This document shows positions 30,903 through 39,750 of a stretch of 45,630 bases of DNA, piece after piece. Position 1 is the stretch's first letter; the number at the start of each line of letters is the position of its first letter. The notes beneath the pieces were generated by a model, which was not told the DNA's origin, did not search any database, and saw only the letters and a program-made list of their open reading frames with translations. The position numbers were made by a program, and so were the translations under genes. This DNA is from JBCCEJ01 sp039030335 (GTDB lineage: Bacteria; Pseudomonadota; Gammaproteobacteria; HK1), in assembly GCA_039030335.1 (NCBI GenBank), contig JBCCEJ010000048.1, positions 1-45,630 of the forward strand, written 5' to 3'.

Positions 30903-32147
30903 ATGCAAACCAACCTCGCAGATTTCATTGCTGATACGCACGCTGGCAGAGAAGCGAACGGCATCTTGCGCAAGTGCGTTCACTGCGGCTTTTGTACGGC
31001 GACCTGCCCTACCTATCAGCTACTCGGCGACGAACTGGACGGCCCGCGCGGGCGCATCTACCTCATCAAGCAGGTACTGGAAGGAAATCCAGCGACAGCG
31101 AGTACCCGCCGACATCTGGACCGGTGCCTGACCTGTCGCAACTGCGAATCGACCTGTCCGTCGGGCGTCGAGTATGGGCGGCTCGTCGAAATTGGTCGGG
31201 AAGTTGTGGAGCACCAGGCGCCGCGCCCGTGGCCGGAACGCCTGTTGCGCGCCGCGCTGCGTACCGGGCTCTCAAACACCGCGTTGTTCGAGACGGCCAT
31301 GAAGCTCGGCCTGGCCGTGCGGCGATGGCTGCCCGAGAAGGTGCGGGCGACACTGCACGCACCGCGCGCGCCTGGCATATGGCCGAGCGGCTGGCACTCG
31401 CGCCGAATGGTCGTACTGCGCGGCTGCGTGCAACCCGCCATGGCACCGCGGATCAACGCCGCCGCGGCGCGCGTACTCGATCGGCTTGGCATCACCCTCT
31501 ACGAAGTTCCAGGCGCAGCCTGTTGCGGCGCCCTGCCGTTGCACACGAGCGCCCTTGGAGCAGCGCTCGACAATGCGCGCACGAACATCGACAGATGGAT
31601 CGCAGAACTCGACCGCGGCGCCGAGGCTATCGTCATGACCGCGAGCGGTTGTGGAGCGACGGTCAAGGAGTACGCCAAGATGCTGGCCGAGGACGGAGAA
31701 TACGCGGAACGCGCTCGACGGGTCGCGGCACACACACGCGACCTGTCAGAAATCGTGGCAGCAGAGCCGCTCGCCGAAATCTCATTCACGAGCCTTGCCG
31801 GACGACGGCTGGCCTTCCATCCGCCCTGTTCGCTCCAGCACGCGCAAAAGCTTCCCGGCGTGGTCGAGCACATGTTGACCAGCCTGGGCGTGGAACTGAC
31901 GCCGGTACCGGACTCACACCTTTGCTGCGGCTCCGCAGGCAGCTACTCGATCCTGCAACCCGTTATCAGTGCACAACTGCGCAGCCGCAAACTCGCCAAC
32001 CTCGAGGCTGGCGAGCCAGATGAGATCCTGACCGCCAACGTCGGCTGCATGCACCACTTGCAAAGCGGCACGCGGCGCCCGGTGCGGCACTGGGTGGAGC
32101 TGCTGGATGATGCCCTGCTCGCGTCCGCAGGTGCCAGCGCCGAGTAA
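30903..32147 (+). CDS. glcF: glycolate oxidase iron-sulfur subunit
   Basis: 414 residues from ATG 30903; the MQTNLADF start parallels E. coli MQTQLTE, whereas the GTG/ATG six codons upstream does not. Two 4Fe-4S motifs: CVHCGFCTATCP (Cys25, 28, 31, 35) and CLTCRNCESTCP (Cys75, 78, 81, 85). Two cysteine-rich CCG domains follow (VPGAACCGALP, HLCCGSAGSYS). Passes electrons from GlcD/E to the quinone pool. The family-specific stretch LGDELDGPRGRIYLIKQVLE is intact. Convergent with the gamma-glutamyltransferase gene; the short gap holds a GGCGCGCGCGCC palindrome (32150-32161). Confidence 0.96.
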   Translation: MQTNLADFIADTHAGREANGILRKCVHCGFCTATCPTYQLLGDELDGPRGRIYLIKQVLEGNPATASTRRHLDRCLTCRNCESTCPSGVEYGRLVEIGREVVEHQAPRPWPERLLRAALRTGLSNTALFETAMKLGLAVRRWLPEKVRATLHAPRAPGIWPSGWHSRRMVVLRGCVQPAMAPRINAAAARVLDRLGITLYEVPGAACCGALPLHTSALGAALDNARTNIDRWIAELDRGAEAIVMTASGCGATVKEYAKMLAEDGEYAERARRVAAHTRDLSEIVAAEPLAEISFTSLAGRRLAFHPPCSLQHAQKLPGVVEHMLTSLGVELTPVPDSHLCCGSAGSYSILQPVISAQLRSRKLANLEAGEPDEILTANVGCMHHLQSGTRRPVRHWVELLDDALLASAGASAE

Positions 32148-32174
32148 CAGGCGCGCGCGCCCACCCAACCGATA

Positions 32175-33776
32175 CTAGTACGCCGCTACGTGGCCATCGG
32201 CACGAGGCTCAGACCCGGCCTCGTAGCAGCCATCCGCCTTGCGCCAGATGATCTGCCCGCGGCCAAAGCCAATGTCCATTTCCGGGAACTGAACTGTGTG
32301 CCCGCGTGCCCGCAGCGTCGTAACGACCGCTTCGGGAGTAGTACTCTCCACGGAGACGGTCAGACCATCCTCGACCCGCCACCGCGGCGCGGACAGAACC
32401 GCCTGCGCATTCAGTCCATGGTCCACCGTGCCGGCCGTCACCTGCAAATGACCCTGCGGCTGCATGAAACCACCCATGACTCCGAACGGGCCCACCGGCT
32501 CGCTGCCGCGTGTCATAAATGCCGGAATGATCGTGTGATACGGACGCCGCCCAGCGCGCGCTTCGTTCGCGTGCCCCGCCTCCAGATTAAAACCATGACC
32601 GCGGTTTTGCATCGAAATCCCCCAGTCCGGTACGACCACGCCGCTACCGAAGCCTTCGTAGTTCGACTGGATGAAACTCACCATCATGCCATCGCGGTCA
32701 GCGGTGCACAGGTAGACCGTGCCACCACCCGGCGGCTTTCCAGCCAGCGCGTTGCCGGCCCGATCGGTGATAAGTGCACGTCGAGTCGCGAGGTAGTCTG
32801 CATCCAGCATGCCGTCGGTGGGAACGACGGCACCAGCCGGGTCGGCGACGTAGGCACGGCCATCGGCGTACGCGAGCTTCATCGCCTCGACCTGGTGGTG
32901 CCAGGTGTCGCCATCGACGTGGGCTGTGCCGGGAGCCATGCCGTCGAGCATGCCGAGGGCCTGCAGCGCAATGATCCCACTGCCGTTTGGTGGTATCTCC
33001 CAAACCGTGTGGTCGCGGTAATGCATCCCTATCGGGTCAACCCACTCGCCGCGATGGCTCGCCAGATCGTCGGTCGCGAACAGACCACCGGTGGCCGCCG
33101 CCGCACTGACGATAGCCTCTGCGACTTCCCCTTCGTAGTAATCCCGCAGGCCGCGGTCCATCAAGCTCTTCAGCGTGCGGGCGTGCCCCGGACTGAGCCA
33201 GCGCTGGCCGGCCTGCGGAGGGCGACCGTCGCGCAGGAAAGCCTGGCGCCAGCCGTCGAAACATGCCCCCTCGAGCACGCCGAACTCGCTGGCCGCGCGC
33301 TGCCAGAAGAACGCGACGACCGGGCTTACCGCATAGCCGTTGGCGGCGTAGTCGTGCGCATGCGCGAGCACTTCCGCCGCGCTCTTCGAGCCGAAACGCT
33401 CAAGCATCATGTCCCATGCATCAACGGCGCCCGGTACGGTAACGCTCAGCCAGCCGCGGTTGGGCATCGCGGTGTGACCAGACGCGCGCAGCGAGTCTGC
33501 GCTCAGCGCGCCCGGACCGCGGCCGGAGGCATTCAGACCGTGCAACTGCTGTCCGTCCCAGATGAGCGCGAACGCGTCGCTGCCAAGCCCATTCGAGGTT
33601 GGCTCAACAACGGTCAGGGCCGCGGCCGCGGCTACTGCCGCGTCGACCGCGTTACCACCGTCGCGCAGCACGGCGAGTCCAGCTTCAGCTGCCAGTGGCT
33701 GACTGGTTGCCACCGCACCGTTCGCCGCGTAGACCGGCATGCGCGACATGGGAAAAGGATGATGGGAATAATCCAC
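32175..33776 (-). CDS. gamma-glutamyltransferase family protein, no signal peptide
   Basis: 533 residues. Ntn-hydrolase: the large-subunit start (ATSQPLAAEAGLAVLRDGGNAVDAA, in part) and the autoprocessing site GGGTVYLCTADRDGMM, with the nucleophile Thr353 at the new small-subunit N-terminus, are intact. No hydrophobic leader is present, unlike periplasmic GGTs of E. coli, so it is probably cytoplasmic and closer to the YwrD-like subgroup. Substrate could be glutathione or another gamma-glutamyl (or acyl) amide. GTG start at 33776 with GGA upstream; internal ATGs at residues 10 and 13 are alternatives. Confidence 0.9.
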   Translation of the reverse strand: MDYSHHPFPMSRMPVYAANGAVATSQPLAAEAGLAVLRDGGNAVDAAVAAAAALTVVEPTSNGLGSDAFALIWDGQQLHGLNASGRGPGALSADSLRASGHTAMPNRGWLSVTVPGAVDAWDMMLERFGSKSAAEVLAHAHDYAANGYAVSPVVAFFWQRAASEFGVLEGACFDGWRQAFLRDGRPPQAGQRWLSPGHARTLKSLMDRGLRDYYEGEVAEAIVSAAAATGGLFATDDLASHRGEWVDPIGMHYRDHTVWEIPPNGSGIIALQALGMLDGMAPGTAHVDGDTWHHQVEAMKLAYADGRAYVADPAGAVVPTDGMLDADYLATRRALITDRAGNALAGKPPGGGTVYLCTADRDGMMVSFIQSNYEGFGSGVVVPDWGISMQNRGHGFNLEAGHANEARAGRRPYHTIIPAFMTRGSEPVGPFGVMGGFMQPQGHLQVTAGTVDHGLNAQAVLSAPRWRVEDGLTVSVESTTPEAVVTTLRARGHTVQFPEMDIGFGRGQIIWRKADGCYEAGSEPRADGHVAAY

Positions 33777-33909
33777 GGAGATTTCCGTCTAAGTGATCGA
33801 TCTCCATATTGTGACGCAAACCCAATGCCAGCAGCGACCACGTCAGTCCCCGCCACCGTGGGCAAGCTCTATAATGAGGCGCATCTGGATAACGCCGGAG
33901 CTTCCTCGA

Positions 33910-34491
33910 ATGATCGTTAGGCTGCGTCACGCGGGTAACTCCCGCGCAAGCACTCTGGTCACGCGCTGGCGGCGAGCGATGCTGACCGTAGCCGGTGCAG
34001 CCGGCCTCTTGCTCGTTGCTACCGCAACGGCACAACAAACCAAGGATGGAGACGATGCTCCCGGCCAGAAATTCAAGGACTGGACGCTTAGGTGCGAGGA
34101 TTTCAAGCGGTCCGACGGCGAGGCCTTCAAGCAGTGCCACATCTTTCAGGACTGGAAGCACAAAGATAAGAAGCTGCGGATTCTGCATGTTGCCGTCGCG
34201 TATCCGCCCAATTCACCGGAACGTGCGGTTGCGGTACTGACGATGCCGCTCGGCATCTTCTTGCCAGCGGGAGTAAAGATCAAAGTAGACGAGGGCGAGT
34301 TGCGGTCACTGGTGGTGGAACGCTGCGAACCAGTCGGCTGCAAGGCGGGTTTTCCGGTGACGCCCGACCAGCTTCTGGAGTTCAAGAAAGGCCTGAAAGC
34401 GTTCGTGACCTTTCATGACATGCGCCGCAAGCCGGTAACGGTCCCCGTCTCACTGCGAGGCTTTACCAAAGCACTCGCCGCGCTGAAGTAG
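33910..34491 (+). CDS. IalB-family exported protein
   Basis: 193 residues. A basic n-region followed by MLTVAGAAGLLLVATATAQQ gives a Sec signal peptide with likely cleavage after ATA/AQ near residue 42. The mature domain has FKDWTLRCED, KQCHIFQDW, LPLG-like TMPLGIFLPAGV and VERCEPVGCKAGFPV: four cysteines in the pattern of the invasion-associated locus B family. Bartonella IalB is linked to erythrocyte invasion, but free-living bacteria carry homologues of unknown role, so no virulence function is implied. GGAG lies nine bases before ATG 33910; ATG 33979 is an alternative. It stands alone, convergent with alr. Confidence 0.85.
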   Translation: MIVRLRHAGNSRASTLVTRWRRAMLTVAGAAGLLLVATATAQQTKDGDDAPGQKFKDWTLRCEDFKRSDGEAFKQCHIFQDWKHKDKKLRILHVAVAYPPNSPERAVAVLTMPLGIFLPAGVKIKVDEGELRSLVVERCEPVGCKAGFPVTPDQLLEFKKGLKAFVTFHDMRRKPVTVPVSLRGFTKALAALK

Positions 34492-34518
34492 GCTTCGGAA
34501 GGCTCGTCCCCAAAACGC

Positions 34519-35598
34519 TCAGTCGCACCACACCCGCCTGACGCGTGACGACAAGCCGCACATCAGCGTGTAGGGAATGGTGTTGGCCGCACGCGCCACT
34601 TCTTCCACGGGCAGGTTGGCCCCCCAGAGCTCGACGCGCTCACCGCGCTCGCAGCCCTCAATATCGGTCAGGTCTACCGCCAGCATGTCCATAGAGACCC
34701 GCCCGATCAGTGGGGCGCGTTGACCTCGGACCAGCGTCGGGGTGCCCGAGCCGGCATGGCGCGGGTAGCCATCACCATAGCCAGCGGCAACGATACCGAG
34801 CCGTGTAGAGCGCGGCGCGACCCACGTTTGCCCATAACCGACGGTAGCGCCAGCCGGTAGGTCGCGCACCGCTATCAGCTCTGACTCGAAAGTGGCCACA
34901 GGCGTCAGGCCCACGTCTGCTGCGTCGGCATGCAGCACCGGCGACGCGCCATAGAGCATCAGGCCCACGCGCGGTACATCGCGGTCATCAAGCGCGCGCA
35001 GCAGCGCCGCGGAGTTACACAGACTGACGAGGTCCACGCCCAGTGACTGACGTAACTCGCCCGACACCAAACACTGCTGCACCGCGGCGGGATGTCCCGG
35101 GTCGTCAGCGGTTGCGAAGTGCATCATCAAGCCAGCTTCCAACGGCGCCAGCCCCTGAAGTTCCGCCCACGCGCGCGGTACCTCGCCAGGCAGAAATCCA
35201 AGCCGCCCCATTCCAGAATCACACTTCAACCAGATTCTGGCCGGATACGTTTCGGTAAGGGTGCCTAAGTCCGCGAGTTGCTCCTCACAGTGGACGACCA
35301 GTTGCAGCCGGAGTGCAAGCGCCTCGGCAAGCTCCGGCTGATTGGCGTGACCCTCGAGCAGCAGAACAGGTTCGGTTATGCCGGCATCGCGCAACACGAT
35401 TGCCTCTTCCAGGCAAGCGACGGCGAATGCCTCAGCTCCGGAGTCGAGTAACGTTCTGGCTACCTCGAGCAGGCCGTGACCGTAGCCATCCGCTTTTACG
35501 ACCACGTAGACGGGCCGGCCACCGGTGAGGGCGCGGGCCCGCAGGAAGTTCGAACGCAGATTGGCGCGAGACAACCAGGCCACGGCCGGCCTGGTCAT
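34519..35598 (-). CDS. alr: alanine racemase
   Basis: PLP enzyme making D-alanine for peptidoglycan. 359 residues, as E. coli Alr. The PLP lysine motif VVKADGYGHG lies at about 33-42. The second catalytic base Tyr is in VGYGQTWVAPRSTRLG (about 255), and RVSMDMLAVDLTD is conserved. The start ATG (35598) overlaps the dnaB stop by 4 bp (ATGA). This dnaB-alr order is common in gammaproteobacteria. Only 27 bp separate it from the convergent IalB gene. Confidence 0.97.
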   Translation of the reverse strand: MTRPAVAWLSRANLRSNFLRARALTGGRPVYVVVKADGYGHGLLEVARTLLDSGAEAFAVACLEEAIVLRDAGITEPVLLLEGHANQPELAEALALRLQLVVHCEEQLADLGTLTETYPARIWLKCDSGMGRLGFLPGEVPRAWAELQGLAPLEAGLMMHFATADDPGHPAAVQQCLVSGELRQSLGVDLVSLCNSAALLRALDDRDVPRVGLMLYGASPVLHADAADVGLTPVATFESELIAVRDLPAGATVGYGQTWVAPRSTRLGIVAAGYGDGYPRHAGSGTPTLVRGQRAPLIGRVSMDMLAVDLTDIEGCERGERVELWGANLPVEEVARAANTIPYTLMCGLSSRVRRVWCD

Positions 35599-36995
35599 TG
35601 CAAGAAAGGTCCTGGTGGCAGATCGGGGGCGTGGTTTTCGAAGCGCGTGTACTGCCCGAGAAAGGTCAGCCGGACCTTGCCGATCGGGCCGTTACGCTGC
35701 TTGCCGATGATGATCTCGGCGACGCCTTTCTCGGCGCTGTTCTCGTTGTACACCTCGTCCCTGTACACGAACAGAATGACATCGGCGTCCTGCTCGATAG
35801 CACCCGACTCGCGCAGATCGGACATAACGGGGCGCTTGTCCTGACGCTGCTCGAGACTGCGGTTCAGCTGCGACAGCGCGATGACAGGGACGTTCAGCTC
35901 TTTCGCCAGCGCCTTCAACGAGCGTGAAATCTCGGAGATCTCGGTGGCCCGGTTCTCGCGGTTAGACGGCACCTGCATCAACTGCATGTAGTCGATCACG
36001 ATGAGGCCAAGCGGATGCTCGCGGGTCAGACGGCGGCATCGGGCCCGCACCTCGGAGGGCGTCATCGCCGGGGTGTCGTCGATGAAGATCGAGGCTTCGT
36101 TCAGCATCGTCAGCGTACTGGTCAGGCGATGCCAGTCATCGTCATTCAGGCGGCCCGTGCGCACTTTCAGCTGGTCCACCCGCCCTAGCGACGACAGCAT
36201 GCGCATCGTCAGTGAACTGGACGGCATTTCCATGCTGAACACGGCGACGGAGTGTTTCTTCGCACCGAGCGCCGCGTTTTCCGCGAGATTCATGGCGAAC
36301 GAAGTTTTACCCATCGAAGGCCGGCCGGCGACGATGATCAGGTCTCCGGGCTGTAGGCCTGATGTCATCTGGTCGAGATCGTTGAAGCCGGTCGCAACCC
36401 CCGTGACTTCGCTGCCGTGGTGATAGAGCTCGTCGATGCGTTCGAACACCTCGACCAGAACGTTTTTGAGCGGTTGAAACCCGGCACCGTCGCGCGTGCC
36501 GCTCTCTGCGATTTCAAAGACTCGGCGCTCCGCTTCGTCGATCAGCTCCTGGGCACTGCGCCCATCAGGCTTGAACGCGGCTTCGGCGATATCGTGCCCA
36601 GCCCGGATCATGGAGCGCAGAACCGAGCGCTCACGCACGATCTCCGCGTACGCACGGATGTTGGCAGCGCTCGGTGTATTGCTCGCGAGTTCGGCTAGAT
36701 AGGCGAGACCGCCAGCTTCCTCCAACACAGCACGGCGGTCGAGAGCCTCGCGAATCGTCACCACATCGAGCGGCTGCGAGCTGTCCGCGAGCTCGCGCAC
36801 CGCGGCGAAGATCAAAACGTGGTCACGCCGGTAGAAATCGGCCTCGGATACAACGTCGGCAACACGGTCCCATGCCGACTGGTCCAGCATCAGCCCCCCG
36901 AGGACGGCCTGCTCAGCCTCGACGGAATGCGGCGGCACTTTGAGCGCCGGGGCGTCCAGTTCGCCGGCTGGACGTGAGAATGGCAACTCGCGCAT
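35595..36995 (-). CDS. dnaB: replicative DNA helicase
   Basis: Hexameric 5'-3' helicase of the replication fork. 466 residues from ATG 36995, which has CAGGAG at ideal spacing; the frame is open for 30 more codons to 37085 without conservation. The N-terminal domain begins KVPPHSVEAEQAVLGGLM. The RecA-like motor has Walker A AGRPSMGKTSFA, motif H1a and Walker B LIVIDYMQLM, then ALSQLNRSLEQR and the C-terminal arginine-finger region. No intein or insertion is present. Lies 166 bp after rplI. Confidence 0.97.
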   Translation of the reverse strand: MRELPFSRPAGELDAPALKVPPHSVEAEQAVLGGLMLDQSAWDRVADVVSEADFYRRDHVLIFAAVRELADSSQPLDVVTIREALDRRAVLEEAGGLAYLAELASNTPSAANIRAYAEIVRERSVLRSMIRAGHDIAEAAFKPDGRSAQELIDEAERRVFEIAESGTRDGAGFQPLKNVLVEVFERIDELYHHGSEVTGVATGFNDLDQMTSGLQPGDLIIVAGRPSMGKTSFAMNLAENAALGAKKHSVAVFSMEMPSSSLTMRMLSSLGRVDQLKVRTGRLNDDDWHRLTSTLTMLNEASIFIDDTPAMTPSEVRARCRRLTREHPLGLIVIDYMQLMQVPSNRENRATEISEISRSLKALAKELNVPVIALSQLNRSLEQRQDKRPVMSDLRESGAIEQDADVILFVYRDEVYNENSAEKGVAEIIIGKQRNGPIGKVRLTFLGQYTRFENHAPDLPPGPFLQ

Positions 36996-37161
36996 CGACT
37001 GGCTCCTGGCCGGGTAGCCAACGTGGCCGGTGCGCTCGCCTGTGACGCCCGGCCGCCACGACAGCCTGACGGCATTGCCGCGCATCCCACCCGAAAAGTT
37101 CAGATGGTCAGACTACAGGTGACGTCAGACCCGCACCACTGACGGGCGGGTCGGCAGCTTG

Positions 37162-37608
37162 TCAGCCGGCGACGACGTTGACCTTCATCGTCGTCGATAC
37201 CTCGGGGTGCACGCGGACCTCGACGTCGTACTCGCCCGTCATGCGAATCGGACCGTCGGCCAGCCGCACTTCGGCGCGCTCCAGCGCGATGTCCCGCGCC
37301 TGCGCGGCGGCGGCAATGTCGGCAGTACCGACTGAACCGAAGAGCTTGCCTTCGTCGCCCGCTTTCACAGCGATCTCGAGTTCAACGCCGGCGAACTGGT
37401 CAGCGCGCTTTTGCGCCTCACCAAGCCGCTCTGCCTGCGCGCGCTCCAACTCGGCACGCTGCTCTTCGAACCGCTGCAGGTTCGCTTTGGTCGCGCGCAC
37501 CGCCTTACCTTGCGGAATCAGATAGTTTCGAGCGAATCCGGGCTTGACCCTGGCGGTATCGCCGAGTTGACCCAGGCCTTGGACTTTATCCAGCAAAATC
37601 ACTTCCAT
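37162..37608 (-). CDS. rplI: 50S ribosomal protein bL9
   Basis: 148 residues (E. coli 149). MEVILLDKVQGLGQLGDTARVKPGFARNYLIP-type N-domain (rRNA binding), the long central helix (LQRFEEQRAELERAQAERL) and the C-domain with KLFGSVGTADIA and VEVRVHPEVS. AGGA precedes the ATG. Member of the rpsF-rpsR-DUF2232-rplI cluster. Confidence 0.97.
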   Translation of the reverse strand: MEVILLDKVQGLGQLGDTARVKPGFARNYLIPQGKAVRATKANLQRFEEQRAELERAQAERLGEAQKRADQFAGVELEIAVKAGDEGKLFGSVGTADIAAAAQARDIALERAEVRLADGPIRMTGEYDVEVRVHPEVSTTMKVNVVAG

Positions 37609-37657
37609 CGAGTGATTCCTCCGTCATTTTGGTGCAGGTTGTAGGCCTTACCGTGCA

Positions 37658-38617
37658 TCAGGTACTGGCTGCGCGGCGCCTGTAATCAAGCCAATGATCG
37701 ATGAAACCGGTGAGCGCGATCACCATTAGCGACATTGGCATCAGAATAAACAACAGTATGTACATACCGATCAGCCAGCTTCGGCTGGCGCCCCGTTGGT
37801 GCACCATGCCGTGCGCTACGGCCAATCCCTGAAACAGGAACATCAACAGCGCAACCTGAGACAGGCCGCCGAGGAACGTCTTCATGGCACCGTCGACCAG
37901 ACTTGTGCCAGCCAGCAGCGCGATGCCTGCCAGCGCCAGCCAGCGCGGCAGACGCAATTCTCGAAACTCCGTGCCGAAACCGCCGGGATTATCCAGGCGC
38001 GCGTGCCACCAGCGTGCCAGCAGCAGACTCAGCACGACGCCGAGTGCCCACGACGACATCATCATCTGCGCAACTGAGCGGGCCACTTCACGCGGATCTA
38101 CATCCAGCGTTTGCTGCCGCCCCGACAACGACTGGCGCATCGCGTCGCGCATCGCATCCCACTGTTCCCGGAACCAGGGTTCCATCTGGGCCGCCGGGTC
38201 GCCCACGATCGCGAACAACAACACCTGAGCAACCACGGTCAAACCGAACACGAACGCCAGCGCCTGACCCTGGCTTTTGGTTCGCGCCAGCCACAGTGCG
38301 GCCATCAGCGTCGGCAGCCACGCGGACAGTATCAGTCCCACTACGGCCATTGCCGCGCCGGCGCCGAGGGCCAGACCGAGCGCTACGACGACGCTCACGC
38401 CGAGCAGCATGAACCCGCCTTCCACCGGGCCGTTGCGTAGTGTTGCCAGCCCGACCAGTGCGGCGCTCGCATACATTAGAGCGGCAACTGGAAAGGCCAG
38501 CAACACGGCCGCGCCGGAGCCGCTCAGCAACATCGCATAAGCGAGCCCGGCCACACCGGAGGTAACCATCACCGCGCTGCCGCGGCTACGCATGGCGAGC
38601 TGAACGAGACCGAACAT
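37658..38617 (-). CDS. DUF2232 (YybS-like) membrane protein
   Basis: 319 residues, about eight to nine hydrophobic helices, Ala/Leu/Gly-rich. The soluble loop in the middle (about 150-190, with DPAAQMEPWFREQWDAMRDA) precedes further helices. C-terminal block FLFQGLAVAHGMVHQRG is typical of the YybS-like family. It lies between rpsR and rplI, a conserved position in Pseudomonas and relatives, yet its function is unknown. AGGGAG lies five bases before the ATG. Co-transcription with the ribosomal genes is expected. Confidence 0.85.
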   Translation of the reverse strand: MFGLVQLAMRSRGSAVMVTSGVAGLAYAMLLSGSGAAVLLAFPVAALMYASAALVGLATLRNGPVEGGFMLLGVSVVVALGLALGAGAAMAVVGLILSAWLPTLMAALWLARTKSQGQALAFVFGLTVVAQVLLFAIVGDPAAQMEPWFREQWDAMRDAMRQSLSGRQQTLDVDPREVARSVAQMMMSSWALGVVLSLLLARWWHARLDNPGGFGTEFRELRLPRWLALAGIALLAGTSLVDGAMKTFLGGLSQVALLMFLFQGLAVAHGMVHQRGASRSWLIGMYILLFILMPMSLMVIALTGFIDHWLDYRRRAAST

Positions 38618-38639
38618 TCAGACTCCCTGGCGCCCGGTC

Positions 38640-38713
38640 GGCATCACACGGCGTGAGATGCCAGCCATCGGTATGCCCACGTTCGCCGCGGCACCAGCCC
38701 GGCTACGCCGGGC
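38640..38713 (-). repeat. two hairpins in the rpsR-DUF2232 spacer
   Basis: On the transcript of the leftward operon the first hairpin, after rpsR, is GCCCGGC-TAC-GCCGGGC (38697-38713). The second is GGCATC-A-CAC-GGC-GTG-A-GATGCC (38640-38662), which ends 22 bases before the DUF2232 start. Neither has a U-tract. They could attenuate or protect mRNA between the highly expressed S18 gene and the membrane-protein gene. Confidence 0.45.
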
Positions 38714-38748
38714 CAACCCGCAAACGCAGGTACCGTTCGTCTCAGAGT

Positions 38749-38976
38749 TTAGTCGTGTGCGTCGCTGTACGGGAGCAGCGCCAGGAAACGTGCACGCTTG
38801 ACGGCGGTTGCCAACTGGCGCTGATAACGCGCCTTGGTTCCCGTTATGCGGCTCGGCACGATTTTGCCCGTCTCGGTGATGTAAGCCTTCAGCGTGTTGA
38901 GATCCTTGTAGTCGATCTCCGTCACGCCTTCAGCCGTAAACCGGCAGAACCGGCGGCGTCGAAAAAACCTGGCCAT
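38749..38976 (-). CDS. rpsR: 30S ribosomal protein bS18
   Basis: 75 residues, exactly the E. coli length. ARFFRRRRFCRFTAEGV, DYKDLNTLKAYITETGKIVPSRITGT (split) and RYQRQLATAVKRARFLALLPY are characteristic. AGGAG precedes the ATG within a short near-palindrome (TTCTCCAGGAGAA). Forms a heterodimer with bS6 encoded 61 bp upstream. Confidence 0.98.
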   Translation of the reverse strand: MARFFRRRRFCRFTAEGVTEIDYKDLNTLKAYITETGKIVPSRITGTKARYQRQLATAVKRARFLALLPYSDAHD

Positions 38977-39037
38977 GATTCAGTTCTCCTGGAGAATTGC
39001 GCTGCGCCGCGAACACGCGCAGCGGATCCGACGTGCC

Positions 39038-39514
39038 CTACTCCGACGCGTCATCGCTGCTGGCTTCAGCGTCGGGCGCAGCATCGGCGCGCCGGTCCTC
39101 GCGTTCACCACGTTCACCACGCTCAGCGCGTTCACCCCGCTCGCCACGGTCACCGCGTTCGCCACGCTCCCCTCTCGGGCCATCGTCGCGGTCGTCGCGC
39201 GATTTAGCAAGCGGAGAAGGCTCGGTGTCGGCACCGCGCCGCGCAATGATCAGGTTCCGGATTACGGCATCGTTGAATCGGAACGCGCTCTTCAGCTCGT
39301 CGAGAGCCTCCAGACCGCATTCGATGTTCATCAGCACGTAGTGGGCTTTGTGGATCTTGTTGATGGGATATGCGAGCTGGCGACGACCCCAGTCTTCCAG
39401 GCGATGGACCGTGCCATCAGCACCCTCGACCATGGACCGATACCGCTCGACCATGCCCCCAACCTGCTCGCTCTGGTCAGGATGAACCAGAAACACAACT
39501 TCATAGTGTCTCAA
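39038..39514 (-). CDS. rpsF: 30S ribosomal protein bS6 with long charged repeat tail
   Basis: 158 residues against about 131 in E. coli. The folded part (1-92) is typical: RHYEVVFLVHPDQSEQV, LEDWGRRQLAYPINKIHKAHYVL (in part), FNDAVIRNLII. The tail (about 93-158) is low complexity: GER/GDR/AER triplets at about 113-139, then an acidic end (ASSDDASE). Start is TTG at 39514 (GGGAG nine bases upstream); the ATG eight bases further in is out of frame. First gene of the rpsF-rpsR cluster, with 236 bp of leader after rlmB. Confidence 0.96.
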   Translation of the reverse strand: MRHYEVVFLVHPDQSEQVGGMVERYRSMVEGADGTVHRLEDWGRRQLAYPINKIHKAHYVLMNIECGLEALDELKSAFRFNDAVIRNLIIARRGADTEPSPLAKSRDDRDDGPRGERGERGDRGERGERAERGERGEREDRRADAAPDAEASSDDASE

Positions 39515-39536
39515 AACAGACAGCTCCCTTCGGATT

Positions 39537-39554
39537 GACCGGTCCCGACCAGTC
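39537..39554 (-). promoter_or_regulatory. hairpin in the rpsF leader
   Basis: Transcript stem GACUGGU / ACCGGUC (7 bp including one G-U) closed by CGGG, ending 22 bases before the TTG start. It lies where the S6:S18 autoregulatory RNA is found in many bacteria, but I could not match the CCG-containing consensus of that motif, so this is only a candidate. Confidence 0.35.
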
Positions 39555-39750
39555 AGGGCGCCACGCGGACCGGCGCGGTGCGTCAGACTGACGGTTCGGC
39601 ATGGAGCCTCCCGGATTCGCCAAGCCCTGTGCCGCGCACCGCATGGAAAGCTGGAACACGGTCAGGCGCTCAGTGCCGGTGAGGCAAGGAGTTATGCCGC
39701 GAAACGCAAATTCGGCGGCAAGCCGCGCAGTGTAGGCCACTTCTCAAGGT

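Noticed and set aside
32190..33920. 576-codon open frame on + opposite the gamma-glutamyltransferase gene
   Set aside because: It mirrors a well-conserved gene, shows no recognisable domain and is rich in Arg/His/Pro. Long antisense frames are expected at this GC content.
35595..36995. Intein in dnaB
   Set aside because: The Walker A and B regions are continuous and the length (466 residues) is normal.
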